From positions 2,204,277 to 2,268,276 of the forward strand of contig CATQHS010000001.1 in assembly GCA_958296055.1 (NCBI GenBank): DNA of 64,000 nt, in the 5' to 3' direction. The DNA comes from an uncultured Acidimicrobiales bacterium. Its GTDB lineage: Bacteria; Actinomycetota; Acidimicrobiia; Acidimicrobiales; Aldehydirespiratoraceae. Positions 49,686-57,072 of the stretch are shown here, one piece after another. Below the pieces are notes generated by a model, which was not told the origin of the DNA, made no database searches, and worked only from the letters and a program-made list of their open reading frames with translations. How positions within the stretch are numbered: the stretch's first letter is position 1; each line of letters opens with the position of its first letter. Position numbers and translations under genes: made by a program.

Positions 49686-51068
49686 TCAAGTAACCGATCC
49701 GAATTCGAAGCTCAACTGTTCAAGATCGGAATGGACGGCCGAACCTCCGATGAAATCGGCTATCGCTTGACGATGAATGGTAAGGACATTTGATTCCTCT
49801 CCATTGGTTGAGTGAGCCCGCCAGGCACCTGAAATAGATATGAACGCGCTGACTGTACCGTCCTTGCCAGTACTTCCCCGTTTCACAAACACGAAATCAT
49901 CGAAGGAGAATTGGCGCGCTACTTCAGGGGAATGAGTATTGATAATCACTTGTCGCAGGGGATTGTCAAGTGCTACCGGTTCGTCGACATCGACCGCGTA
50001 GTCGCGCAACAGCTCCACCAGGTTCGCCACCCGGGAGGGATGGATTCCGTTCTCGGGCTCCTCGATGCACAGAACGGCTCGATCCTGCACGTCCACTAAC
50101 ATCAGGGCCAAAGCGATGTACCGGAGCGTGCCGTCTGAGAGGGATCGGCTGTACAGCCAGTTGTCCACTCCCGGCACTCGGGCTCGGAGGGCGAGCTGGT
50201 TCCGAGCCTCATCGACATGGACTTCCAGCTCTTCGATGTCCGAGTTGAGCTGGCGGAGCCGGTAAAGGATTTCCGCGATCGCGTCGCCGTTGTTGTTTTC
50301 CCTCATCAAAGCGTGGAGCGTGGCCGGCATGTGGCTCCCGGAAGCGGAGACGTGAGCGGGGGCCGACCGAGGGTCGGGGGTCCTCATCGTGCTCGGCTCC
50401 AAGTGCAGGACTCGCCAGGAGGACATCTCCCGTTTGGCGGCCAGCACAGTTGGATAGTCGAAGGTCCTGGTTCCGCCCACCACCGTCAGCGGCGAGCTGC
50501 CCACCGGCGAGGGGCGCCCTCGGCTGCCCCCGTCGCCGTGGAGCATGATCCGGTCCTCCTCGGTGGAGATGAGCGGGCCGCCTCTTCGATGGCCCGAGGC
50601 CACCGAGGCCTTGAACTCGTTGGACGTGGCGAATCCGATGAATTTCTTATAGTCGCCCAGTTTGGCGTGGGTCAGATGCTCGTGCGACACCAGCAGACGG
50701 TCGGACTCCGGGGAGTACCTCAGCCCCAAGGTGTAGGTGAGGAGGGTGATGCTTGGCTTGGCGGAGGAGCCGAAGTCGTCGGTGACCTCCGGCGGCACCA
50801 CCATGTCGGCGGACAGCTCGATCTTCCGGTGCGGATCCCGGCCGAACACCAAGTCGAGGGGCGAGTAGCCGCCGTCGCTGGTGCGCCTGATGTCGGCCGC
50901 GGCTTCGGAGATGTCATGCTCGGCCAGGGCGCTGAGGAAGTGGATGGCGTCGAACAGGTTGCTCTTGCCCACCCCGTTGTGGCCGATCAGGCAGGTGACC
51001 GGCCCGAAGCGAACCCGAGCCTCCCGGATGCTCTTGAAATTCTTGACCGACAACGCCACCAGCATCAA
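49686..51068 (-). CDS. AAA_21 ATPase, OLD/RecF-like, stand-alone
   Basis: A 460-aa P-loop ATPase: LSVKNFKSIREARVRFGPVTCLIGHNGVGKSNLFDAIHFL (Walker A), then SLSDGTLRYIALALMLVD (signature-like) and VLCIEEPENGIHPSRVANLVELLRD (Walker B), with IINTHSPEVARQF (H-loop). The family is found in defence systems (for example with TOPRIM or other nucleases) and in uncharacterised single genes. No partner nuclease is adjacent. It is divergent from the mycofactocin locus with a 195-bp gap. ATG 51065 is an alternative start. Confidence 0.8.
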   Translation of the reverse strand: MMLVALSVKNFKSIREARVRFGPVTCLIGHNGVGKSNLFDAIHFLSALAEHDISEAAADIRRTSDGGYSPLDLVFGRDPHRKIELSADMVVPPEVTDDFGSSAKPSITLLTYTLGLRYSPESDRLLVSHEHLTHAKLGDYKKFIGFATSNEFKASVASGHRRGGPLISTEEDRIMLHGDGGSRGRPSPVGSSPLTVVGGTRTFDYPTVLAAKREMSSWRVLHLEPSTMRTPDPRSAPAHVSASGSHMPATLHALMRENNNGDAIAEILYRLRQLNSDIEELEVHVDEARNQLALRARVPGVDNWLYSRSLSDGTLRYIALALMLVDVQDRAVLCIEEPENGIHPSRVANLVELLRDYAVDVDEPVALDNPLRQVIINTHSPEVARQFSFDDFVFVKRGSTGKDGTVSAFISISGAWRAHSTNGEESNVLTIHRQAIADFIGGSAVHSDLEQLSFEFGSVT

Positions 51069-51207
51069 TGCACCTCAGTGTCCGGCGGTCTCAAAGATAC
51101 GCCCAGACCTGCTTGGTCATAGATGCGCCCTTATGGCTTCGGTGTGGCCGCAAACGACCAGGCGCACCCGGGATGGCCTCGGACACGGCCCCGAAGACCA
51201 CCGAGGC

Positions 51208-51213
51208 TAATCT
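51208..51213 (+). promoter_or_regulatory. Possible -10 element TAATCT for mftA
   Basis: TAATCT lies 50 bases before the mftA start, giving a leader of about 45 nt with GAGGAAG as ribosome binding site. No palindrome like those at 20478 and 53760 is present. Confidence 0.3.
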
Positions 51214-51263
51214 GGCCTCGGCCGCCCCGCGGCCTTCGACGGCCTCGATCCGAGGAGGAAGCC

Positions 51264-51458
51264 GTGGAGTCGACCCAGACCCTCGATTCGCTTGAGACGG
51301 TCGAAGCGGACCGAGACGGCCGCGGCGCCGCTGGCAGCGCTGGCTCGCTCGGCGATGACGATCACGTCGGCGGTGCCGGCCCGGCTGACGATGATCACGT
51401 CATCGACGAGTTGCTGGTCGAGGAGATCTCGATCGACGGCATGTGCGGTGTCTACTGA
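51264..51458 (+). CDS. mftA: Mycofactocin precursor peptide MftA
   Basis: A 64-aa peptide (GTG start, RBS GAGGAAG) ending in LLVEEISIDGMCGVY. The final IDGMCGVY is the hallmark of MftA: the radical SAM enzyme MftC oxidatively decarboxylates and crosslinks the terminal Val-Tyr. Typical MftA is about 30-40 aa; here the leader is longer and contains a duplicated DDDHV segment. The track hides it in a longer frame (51123). The stop overlaps the mftB start region. Confidence 0.92.
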   Translation: MESTQTLDSLETVEADRDGRGAAGSAGSLGDDDHVGGAGPADDDHVIDELLVEEISIDGMCGVY

Positions 51459-51766
51459 CCGCCGCCTCCCGCCCGCCGGCGCCGTCCGCTGATCGGGTCG
51501 TGGCCTTCGACCCCGGGCGCCCCTACCGCCTCCACGAGCAGGTTGTCCTGAGGCCCGAGCCCTTCGGGGCGCTGGCCTACCACCACGGCAACCGCCGGCT
51601 GAGCTTCGTGCGGTCGCCCGAGCTGGTGCATCTGGTCCGGATGCTGGACCGACACCCGAGCGCCAGGGCCGCCTTCGACGCCTGCGCCATAGAGGGCCGC
51701 CGCTGGCCGTCCTTCGAGCGGGCGCTGGACGCCCTGGCGGCCTCCGAAGTCCTGGTGGCCCGGTGA
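51443..51766 (+). CDS. mftB: Mycofactocin chaperone MftB
   Basis: A 107-aa PqqD-like peptide chaperone: FDPGRPYRLHEQVVLRPEPFGALAYHHGNRRLSFVRSPELVHLVRML, the typical MftB core, which binds the MftA leader and presents it to MftC. GTG 51443 overlaps mftA; GTG 51500 is an alternative giving a core-length protein. The stop overlaps the mftC start by 4 bp. Confidence 0.9.
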   Translation: MRCLLTAASRPPAPSADRVVAFDPGRPYRLHEQVVLRPEPFGALAYHHGNRRLSFVRSPELVHLVRMLDRHPSARAAFDACAIEGRRWPSFERALDALAASEVLVAR

Positions 51767-52875
51767 TCGGAGCCGAAACCGCCGAGCGGCTCAAGCAGGG
51801 CCTCGACGCCCCCATCTGCCTCACCTGGGAGTTCACTTACGCCTGCAACCTCCAGTGCGTCCACTGCCTGTCGTCGTCGGGCCGGCGCGACCCCCGAGAG
51901 CTCTCCACGGCCGAAGCCGAGCAGGTGATCGACGAGTTGGCGGCCCTGCAGGTCTTCTACATCAACATCGGCGGCGGCGAACCCACCCTCCGGCCCGACT
52001 TCTGGGAGTTGGTCTCCTGCGCCGTCGACCGCGGCATCGGGGTGAAGTTCTCCACCAACGGCTCCCGCATCGACGGGGCCGCGGCCCGCCGGCTGGCCGC
52101 CGCCGACTACATCGACGTCCAAGTCTCCATCGACGGGGCCGACGCCGTCACCAACGACGCCGTCCGGGGCGCCGGGTCGTTCGCCGCCGCCCTGGCCGCC
52201 ATGGACCACCTGAACCGGGCCGGCTTCGAAGGGTTCAAGATCAGCGTGGTGGCCACCCGCCACAACGTCGGCCAGCTCGACGCCCTCGAAGCGCTGGCCG
52301 CCCGCTACCAGGCCCAACTCCGGCTGACCCGGCTGCGGCCCTCGGGCCGGGGGGCCCGCACTTGGTCCGAGCTGCGCCCCACCGCCGAGCAGCAGGTTGA
52401 GCTGCACCGCTGGCTCCTAGACCGGCCCGAGGTGCTCACCGGCGACTCTTTCTTCCACCTGTCGGCCTTGGGCGAGCCGCTGCCGGGCCTCAACCTGTGC
52501 GGGGCGGGCCGGGTGGTCTGTTTGATCGATCCGGTCGGCGATGTGTACGCCTGCCCCTTCGTGCTCCACGACCGCTTCCGGGCCGGGTCGGTGCGGGACC
52601 GGGGCGGGTTCGCCCATCTCTGGCGCCATTCCGAGCTCTTTGCCGAGCTGCGCCGGCCTCAGTCGGCGGGGGCGTGCGCGTCGTGCGGCCAGTACGACGC
52701 CTGCGGCGGCGGCTGCATGGCGGCCAAGTTCTTCACCGGCCTGCCCACCGACGGGCCCGACCCCGAATGCGTGAAGGGCCACGGCGCCGCCCTTTTGGCC
52801 CAGGCCCCGACCCGGCCCCGGGCCGGGATCGACCACTCCCGGCGGGTGCCCGTCGCCTTCCTGGGTCGCCGCTGA
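51763..52875 (+). CDS. mftC: Mycofactocin radical SAM maturase MftC
   Basis: A 370-aa radical SAM-SPASM enzyme. The 4Fe-4S motif is ACNLQCVHC (CxxxCxxC, Cys 28, 32, 35). NIGGGEPTLRPDFWEL follows, then the SPASM cysteines CGAGRVVCLIDPVGDVYACPF and CASCGQYDACGGGCMAAK. It performs oxidative decarboxylation and lactam formation on MftA. GTG overlaps mftB. The next gene starts 73 bases on. Confidence 0.95.
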   Translation: MIGAETAERLKQGLDAPICLTWEFTYACNLQCVHCLSSSGRRDPRELSTAEAEQVIDELAALQVFYINIGGGEPTLRPDFWELVSCAVDRGIGVKFSTNGSRIDGAAARRLAAADYIDVQVSIDGADAVTNDAVRGAGSFAAALAAMDHLNRAGFEGFKISVVATRHNVGQLDALEALAARYQAQLRLTRLRPSGRGARTWSELRPTAEQQVELHRWLLDRPEVLTGDSFFHLSALGEPLPGLNLCGAGRVVCLIDPVGDVYACPFVLHDRFRAGSVRDRGGFAHLWRHSELFAELRRPQSAGACASCGQYDACGGGCMAAKFFTGLPTDGPDPECVKGHGAALLAQAPTRPRAGIDHSRRVPVAFLGRR

Positions 52876-52948
52876 CCGGTCCCGTGGACCGGCCGGCTGT
52901 GCTCGCCCCCGCCCTCGTCCCCGGCCGCGGCGGCCGTCGCCCCCGACC

Positions 52949-53743
52949 GTGAACGCGAACCGGCCAGTCGCGCTCGTCACCGGGGCAGCCAGGGGGATCG
53001 GAGCCGCGGCCGCGGCCGCCCTGGCCGCCGACGGCTGGTACGTGGTCGCGGTTGATGCCGTCGGCGCCGGGCCTGAGGTCTCTTACCCACTGCCCACCGA
53101 GGCCGACCTGGACGCGGTGGTGGCGGGCCTGGACGGCCGGGCCGAAGGCCACGTTGCCGACGTGCGGGACCAGCGGGCGTTGGACGCCGTCGCCGCCACC
53201 GCCGCGAATCGCCACGGCCGTCTCGACGCCTTGGTGGCCGCGGCCGGCGTGGTCACGGGCGGGCGTCGCCTTTGGGAAGTCGACGATCGCGAGTGGGACA
53301 CCGTGATCGGCACGGACCTCACCGGCGCTTGGCGCAGCGTCAGAGCGGTCGTCCCCCACATTCTGGCCTCCCCCGGCCCCGGCCGGGTGGTGGTGGTGGG
53401 ATCGGCGGCCGGCTCGCTGGGCCTGCCCGGCATGGGCCCCTACGCGGCGGCCAAGCACGGCGTCGTCGGCTTGGTCCGCTCTCTGGCCGCCGACTTGGCC
53501 GGCACCGCCGTCACCGCCAACGCGGTGGCGCCGGGCACCACCGCCACCGTCATCGCGGAGGCTTCGGCCGCCTTCTACGGGCTGGAGGGGGCCGCCGACT
53601 TGGTAGTCCACCAAGAGCCGCTGGGCCGGCTGGTGGAGCCCCACGAGGTGGCGGCCGCCGTCTGTTGGCTGTGCTCGCCCGCCGCGGCTGCCGTCACCGG
53701 CGCGGTGGTGGCAGTGGACGGCGGCCTGACCGCCACCCCCTAA
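52949..53743 (+). CDS. Mycofactocin-type SDR oxidoreductase
   Basis: A 264-aa SDR with VALVTGAARGIGAAAAAALAADG and an insert VGAGPEVSYPLPTEADLDAVVAG, DALVAAAGVVTGG, catalytic VVVVGSAAGSLGLPGMGPYAAAKHGVVGL (Ser, Tyr-x3-Lys) and a C-terminal WLCSPAAAAVTGAVVAVDGG. The segment PLPTEADLD is typical of mycofactocin-coupled SDRs, which keep NAD(H) tightly bound and pass electrons to mycofactocin. Located directly after mftC. Substrate unknown, probably a small alcohol. Confidence 0.85.
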   Translation: MNANRPVALVTGAARGIGAAAAAALAADGWYVVAVDAVGAGPEVSYPLPTEADLDAVVAGLDGRAEGHVADVRDQRALDAVAATAANRHGRLDALVAAAGVVTGGRRLWEVDDREWDTVIGTDLTGAWRSVRAVVPHILASPGPGRVVVVGSAAGSLGLPGMGPYAAAKHGVVGLVRSLAADLAGTAVTANAVAPGTTATVIAEASAAFYGLEGAADLVVHQEPLGRLVEPHEVAAAVCWLCSPAAAAVTGAVVAVDGGLTATP

Positions 53744-53759
53744 ACTGGCCCCCCACCGG

Positions 53760-53806
53760 TTTTCTGAGCATCGGTTGTCGCTATAGGACAATCTTTGCTC
53801 AGAAAA
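53760..53806 (+). promoter_or_regulatory. Nested-palindrome operator B (before NDMA alcohol dehydrogenase)
   Basis: Outer arms TTTTCTGAGCA / TGCTCAGAAAA enclose inner arms TTGTC / GACAA around GCTATAG. It closely matches operator A at 20478 (same outer arms; same TGTCGC and ATAGG words). It ends 18 bases before GTG 53825. Confidence 0.7.
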
Positions 53807-53824
53807 ACCTAAGAGGGGGAAAAT

Positions 53825-54940
53825 GTGAGGACTCGGGCGGCCGTTCTGCGAGAGCCCAACACGGCCTGGAGCGTCGAGGAGATAGAGCTGGACCCGCCCG
53901 AGGCCGGCGAGGTCTTGGTCAGGACCACGGCCGCGGGCATGTGCCACTCCGACGAGCACATCTTCGACGGCACCCTGCCCGCGCCCCTGCCCACGGTGGG
54001 CGGCCACGAGGGTGCCGGGGTGGTGACAGAGCTGGGGGAGGGCGTCACCGAGTTGGCCGTGGGCGACCAGATCTCAGTCTCGTTCATACCCTCGTGCGGG
54101 CGCTGCCGCTGGTGCGCGGCCGGCCAGCAGTACATCTGCGACCGGGGCATGCACCTCATGTCGCCGGGCATGATGCCGCCGGGCGGGTTCCGCCACCACG
54201 ACGCCGACGGCAACGACCTCACTCCCATGCTCAAGCTGGGCACCTTCGCCGAGCACATGGTGCTCAACGTCGACTCGACCATAAAGATCGACCCCGACAT
54301 CCCCCCCATACCGGCCGCCCTGGTGAGTTGCGGAGTGACCACCGGCTTCGGGTCGGTGGTCAACCGGGCCGAGATCACTGCAGGCGAGACCGTGGTGGTG
54401 GTCGGCTGCGGGGGTCTGGGCAGCGCGGCGGTCCAGGCCGCCCGGGTGGCCGGGGCCCGCAACATCGTCGGGGTGGACCCGGTGGAGCTCAAGCGGGAGG
54501 CGGCGGGCCGGTTCGGGGCCACCCACACCGCCTCCTCCATGGAGGAGGCCGCCGAGATCGTCAAGTCCATCACCAACGGGGTGATGGCCGACGGGGTGAT
54601 CCTCACCCCCTCGGTGATGCACGGCGAGATGCTGGCCCCGGCCCAGTTCCTGGCCCGCAAGGGCGGCCGGATCGTGGTGACTGCCATAGCCCCGATCGAG
54701 CAGATGGACGTGCAGCTCAACTTGTTCGAGCTGGCCATGATGAACAAGGAGATCCGGGGCACCATCTTCGGCTCCGGCAGCCCCCGCCGAGACATCCCCC
54801 ATCTGCTCGGGATGTACCAGGCCGGCCAGCTCCAGCTCGACGAGATGGTCACCCGCACCTACACGCTCGACGAGGTCAACCAGGGCTACCAGGACATGCG
54901 GGACGGCAAGAACATTCGTGGCGCCATCGTCTTCGACTGA
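53825..54940 (+). CDS. NDMA-dependent (mycofactocin-dependent) alcohol dehydrogenase
   Basis: A 371-aa zinc alcohol dehydrogenase. Catalytic zinc ligands are Cys in GMCHSDEHIFDG and His in GGHEGAGVV; structural zinc cysteines are SCGRCRWCAAGQQYICDRG. The cofactor fold is VVVVGCGGLGSAAVQAARVAGA. The sequence matches the actinobacterial NDMA-dependent group with tightly held NAD that needs mycofactocin for turnover. It begins after an operator and the RBS AAGAGGGGG. GTG start. Confidence 0.9.
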   Translation: MRTRAAVLREPNTAWSVEEIELDPPEAGEVLVRTTAAGMCHSDEHIFDGTLPAPLPTVGGHEGAGVVTELGEGVTELAVGDQISVSFIPSCGRCRWCAAGQQYICDRGMHLMSPGMMPPGGFRHHDADGNDLTPMLKLGTFAEHMVLNVDSTIKIDPDIPPIPAALVSCGVTTGFGSVVNRAEITAGETVVVVGCGGLGSAAVQAARVAGARNIVGVDPVELKREAAGRFGATHTASSMEEAAEIVKSITNGVMADGVILTPSVMHGEMLAPAQFLARKGGRIVVTAIAPIEQMDVQLNLFELAMMNKEIRGTIFGSGSPRRDIPHLLGMYQAGQLQLDEMVTRTYTLDEVNQGYQDMRDGKNIRGAIVFD

Positions 54941-54974
54941 CCGGCCCGGGCCCGTCGAAGCCCCCGAGTCGTAC

Positions 54975-55004
54975 TTGACGGTTTGAGAAGAGCCGGTTTA
55001 AGGT
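54975..55004 (+). promoter_or_regulatory. Promoter TTGACG-N18-TAAGGT
   Basis: -35 TTGACG at 54975-54980 and -10 TAAGGT at 54999-55004, 18-base spacing. It is the best sigma70-type promoter in the mycofactocin region and drives the small gene at 55038. Confidence 0.6.
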
Positions 55005-55037
55005 ACTGCCGAAGTTAGTAGTAGAGAGGCCGTTTCC

Positions 55038-55163
55038 ATGAGCACCGACAAGTCCCAAAAAGGCAAGAAGCAGAACCCCGGAGGCCGAGGGGATCAGACA
55101 CACCGATACCCGGGAATTCACGGCATCGGGAAGTCTATGCCTCCTAAGCAGCGAAAATTCTGA
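55038..55163 (+). CDS. 41-aa basic hypothetical protein
   Basis: Too short for the track. Sequence begins MSTDKSQKGKKQNPGGRGDQ and ends GIGKSMPPKQRKF; it is very basic and Gly/Pro-rich, so probably disordered. It has its own strong promoter and an RBS-like GAGAGG before ATG. A terminator-like hairpin follows (CCCGTAGC-GCCCC-GCTACGGG, 55176-55196). No family recognised. The promoter and position between two mycofactocin-locus genes argue that it is real. Confidence 0.5.
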   Translation: MSTDKSQKGKKQNPGGRGDQTHRYPGIHGIGKSMPPKQRKF

Positions 55164-55175
55164 CCGCTCAGGCCG

Positions 55176-55196
55176 CCCGTAGCGCCCCGCTACGGG
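55176..55196. terminator. Hairpin after the 41-aa gene
   Basis: CCCGTAGC-GCCCC-GCTACGGG, perfect 8-bp stem. It lies between convergent small frames and covers the stop of the minus-strand ORF at 55190. Confidence 0.5.
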
Positions 55197-55381
55197 ATCG
55201 GGCCATTGGCGACCCGGAGCCACTCGGCCGCCGTCTTGTTGCCGTATAGCCGGACCGCTTCACGGGCGGCCTCCACGGTCTGACGGACCCTGGCCTGGTC
55301 GGGTCCCACCGTGGACGGCCCCAGCGCCATACCCGGCGCGGTGGCCGCTGTCCTCGACTGAAGGTGCTGCAGCCGCGGCAA
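55190..55381 (-). CDS. Possible small hypothetical protein (63 aa)
   Basis: Minus-strand frame whose second half (VRQTVEAAREAVRLYGNKTAAEWLRVANGPIP) looks like real amphipathic helical sequence. No clear ribosome binding site. The N-terminal part is low quality, and a start at an internal Met (MALGPSTVG) is possible. The 55164-55491 gap otherwise holds only the hairpin and the RBS of the next gene. Confidence 0.35.
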   Translation of the reverse strand: MPRLQHLQSRTAATAPGMALGPSTVGPDQARVRQTVEAAREAVRLYGNKTAAEWLRVANGPIP

Positions 55382-55491
55382 GCGGTGCCGCGCAGGAGCG
55401 ATTGCGCCCCTCGCCCCGGCTGGCCGGCCGGGCCGGGCCGAGGGCGTTCTTGTACGATGCGGCCCTCCGCTGCCGCACCGAGGAGGTCGCC

Positions 55492-57027
55492 GTGAAGGTC
55501 CCGTTGACGATACGAGATCACCTCGACCGGGCCCGGGTGGTCTACCCCGATCGGGTCGCCTTCGTCGACGAGCCCGACCAGCCCGCCCCGTCCATGGGTG
55601 AGGTCACCTTCGCCCGAATGGGCGAGCTGGCCGACGCCATGGGTGCCGGCCTCGACCGGCTCGGAGTGAGTTTCGGGGCCCGGGTGGCGATGGTGTCGCA
55701 CAACGCCGGCCGCCTGCTCACCTGCTTCTGGGGGGTCAGCGGCAACGGCCGGATCTTCGTGCCCGTCAACTTCCGCCTCGGCCCCGACGAGGTGGCCTAC
55801 ATCGTCGAGCACTGCGGCGCGGAGGTGGTCCTCGTCGATCCCGAGCTGGCCGACGGCTTGGGCCCCATGCCGGGCCGCCGCACCTTCGTGCTCGGCCCCG
55901 ACAGCGACGAGGCCATCTACGACCACGACCGGCCGCCCGCGCCCTGGGCCCCCGACGAGGACGCCACCGCCGTCATCAACTACACGTCGGGCACCACGGC
56001 CCGGCCCAAGGGGGTGCAGCAGACCCACCGGAGCCTGTGGCTGAACGCGGCGGTCTTCGGCTGGCAGGCGTCGGTGAGCGACCGGGACTGCTACCTGCAC
56101 ACCCTGCCCATGTTCCACTGCAACGGCTGGGGCATGCCCTATGCCCTGGTGGCCATGGGGGCCCGCCAGATCGTGCTGCGCAAGGTGGACGGCGCCGAGA
56201 TCCTGCGCCGGGTCGAAGAGCACGGCGTCACCTTGATGTGCGGCGCCCCGGCCGTGGCCGCCGCCGTCCTCGACGCGGCCTCATCGTGGGCCGGCCCCGT
56301 GCCCGGCGCGGGCCGGACCCGCATCGTGGTGGCCGGCGCCCCCCCGCCCACCCGCACCATCGAGCGGATCGAAACCGAGCTGGGCTGGGAGTTCATCCAG
56401 ATCTACGGCCTCACCGAGACCTGCCCGGTGCTCACCATGAACCGGGGCCGGGCTGAGTGGGACCACCTCACGCCGCCGGAGCGGGCCCGCAAGCTCTCCC
56501 GCCAGGGCGCCCCCGCGCTGGGCGTGGCCATGGACTTGGGCGACGACGGGGAGCTGCTGGCCCGCACCAACCACGTCCTGGAGGGCTACTGGGAGCAGCC
56601 GAAGGCCACCGCCGAGGCCGTCGTGGACGGATGGTTCCGCACCGGCGACGGCGGCTACGTCGACGACGAGGGCTACTACGCCATCACCGACCGCAAGAAG
56701 GACGTGATCATCTCCGGCGGCGAGAACGTGTCGTCGATCGAGGTGGAGGACGCGTTGTTCTCCCATCCGGCGGTGGCCGAGGTGGCGGTGATCGGCGTGC
56801 CCGACCCCAAATGGGGCGAGACGGTCAAAGCCCTGGTGGTGGCCGCCCCGGGTGCCGAGGTCACCGAGCGGGAGCTGATTGACCACTGCCGGGAGCGGAT
56901 CGCCCACTACAAGTGCCCCACCTCGGTGGAGCTCCGCTCGGAGCTGGCCCGGACCGCCACCGGCAAGCTCCAGAAGTTCAAACTGCGGGCGCCCTACTGG
57001 GAAGGGATCGAAAAAGCGGTCAACTGA
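55492..57027 (+). CDS. Acyl-CoA synthetase/AMP-dependent ligase
   Basis: A 511-aa adenylate-forming enzyme. ATP motif NYTSGTTARPKGVQQTH, substrate region LPMFHCNGWGMPYALVAMGA, adenylate motif IYGLTETCPVLTMNRG and the C-terminal DGWFRTGDGGYVDDEGYYAITDRKKDVIISGGENVSSIEVE are all present, ending with the catalytic Lys in TGKLQKFKLR. It activates a fatty or other carboxylic acid as CoA ester. GTG 55492 (RBS GAGGAGG) is preferred over the track start. It precedes mftF by 45 bases. Confidence 0.9.
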   Translation: MKVPLTIRDHLDRARVVYPDRVAFVDEPDQPAPSMGEVTFARMGELADAMGAGLDRLGVSFGARVAMVSHNAGRLLTCFWGVSGNGRIFVPVNFRLGPDEVAYIVEHCGAEVVLVDPELADGLGPMPGRRTFVLGPDSDEAIYDHDRPPAPWAPDEDATAVINYTSGTTARPKGVQQTHRSLWLNAAVFGWQASVSDRDCYLHTLPMFHCNGWGMPYALVAMGARQIVLRKVDGAEILRRVEEHGVTLMCGAPAVAAAVLDAASSWAGPVPGAGRTRIVVAGAPPPTRTIERIETELGWEFIQIYGLTETCPVLTMNRGRAEWDHLTPPERARKLSRQGAPALGVAMDLGDDGELLARTNHVLEGYWEQPKATAEAVVDGWFRTGDGGYVDDEGYYAITDRKKDVIISGGENVSSIEVEDALFSHPAVAEVAVIGVPDPKWGETVKALVVAAPGAEVTERELIDHCRERIAHYKCPTSVELRSELARTATGKLQKFKLRAPYWEGIEKAVN

Positions 57028-57072
57028 GGACCGCCGTCGCCACTCAGGATCGGTCAACTCGAGGATCGACTG

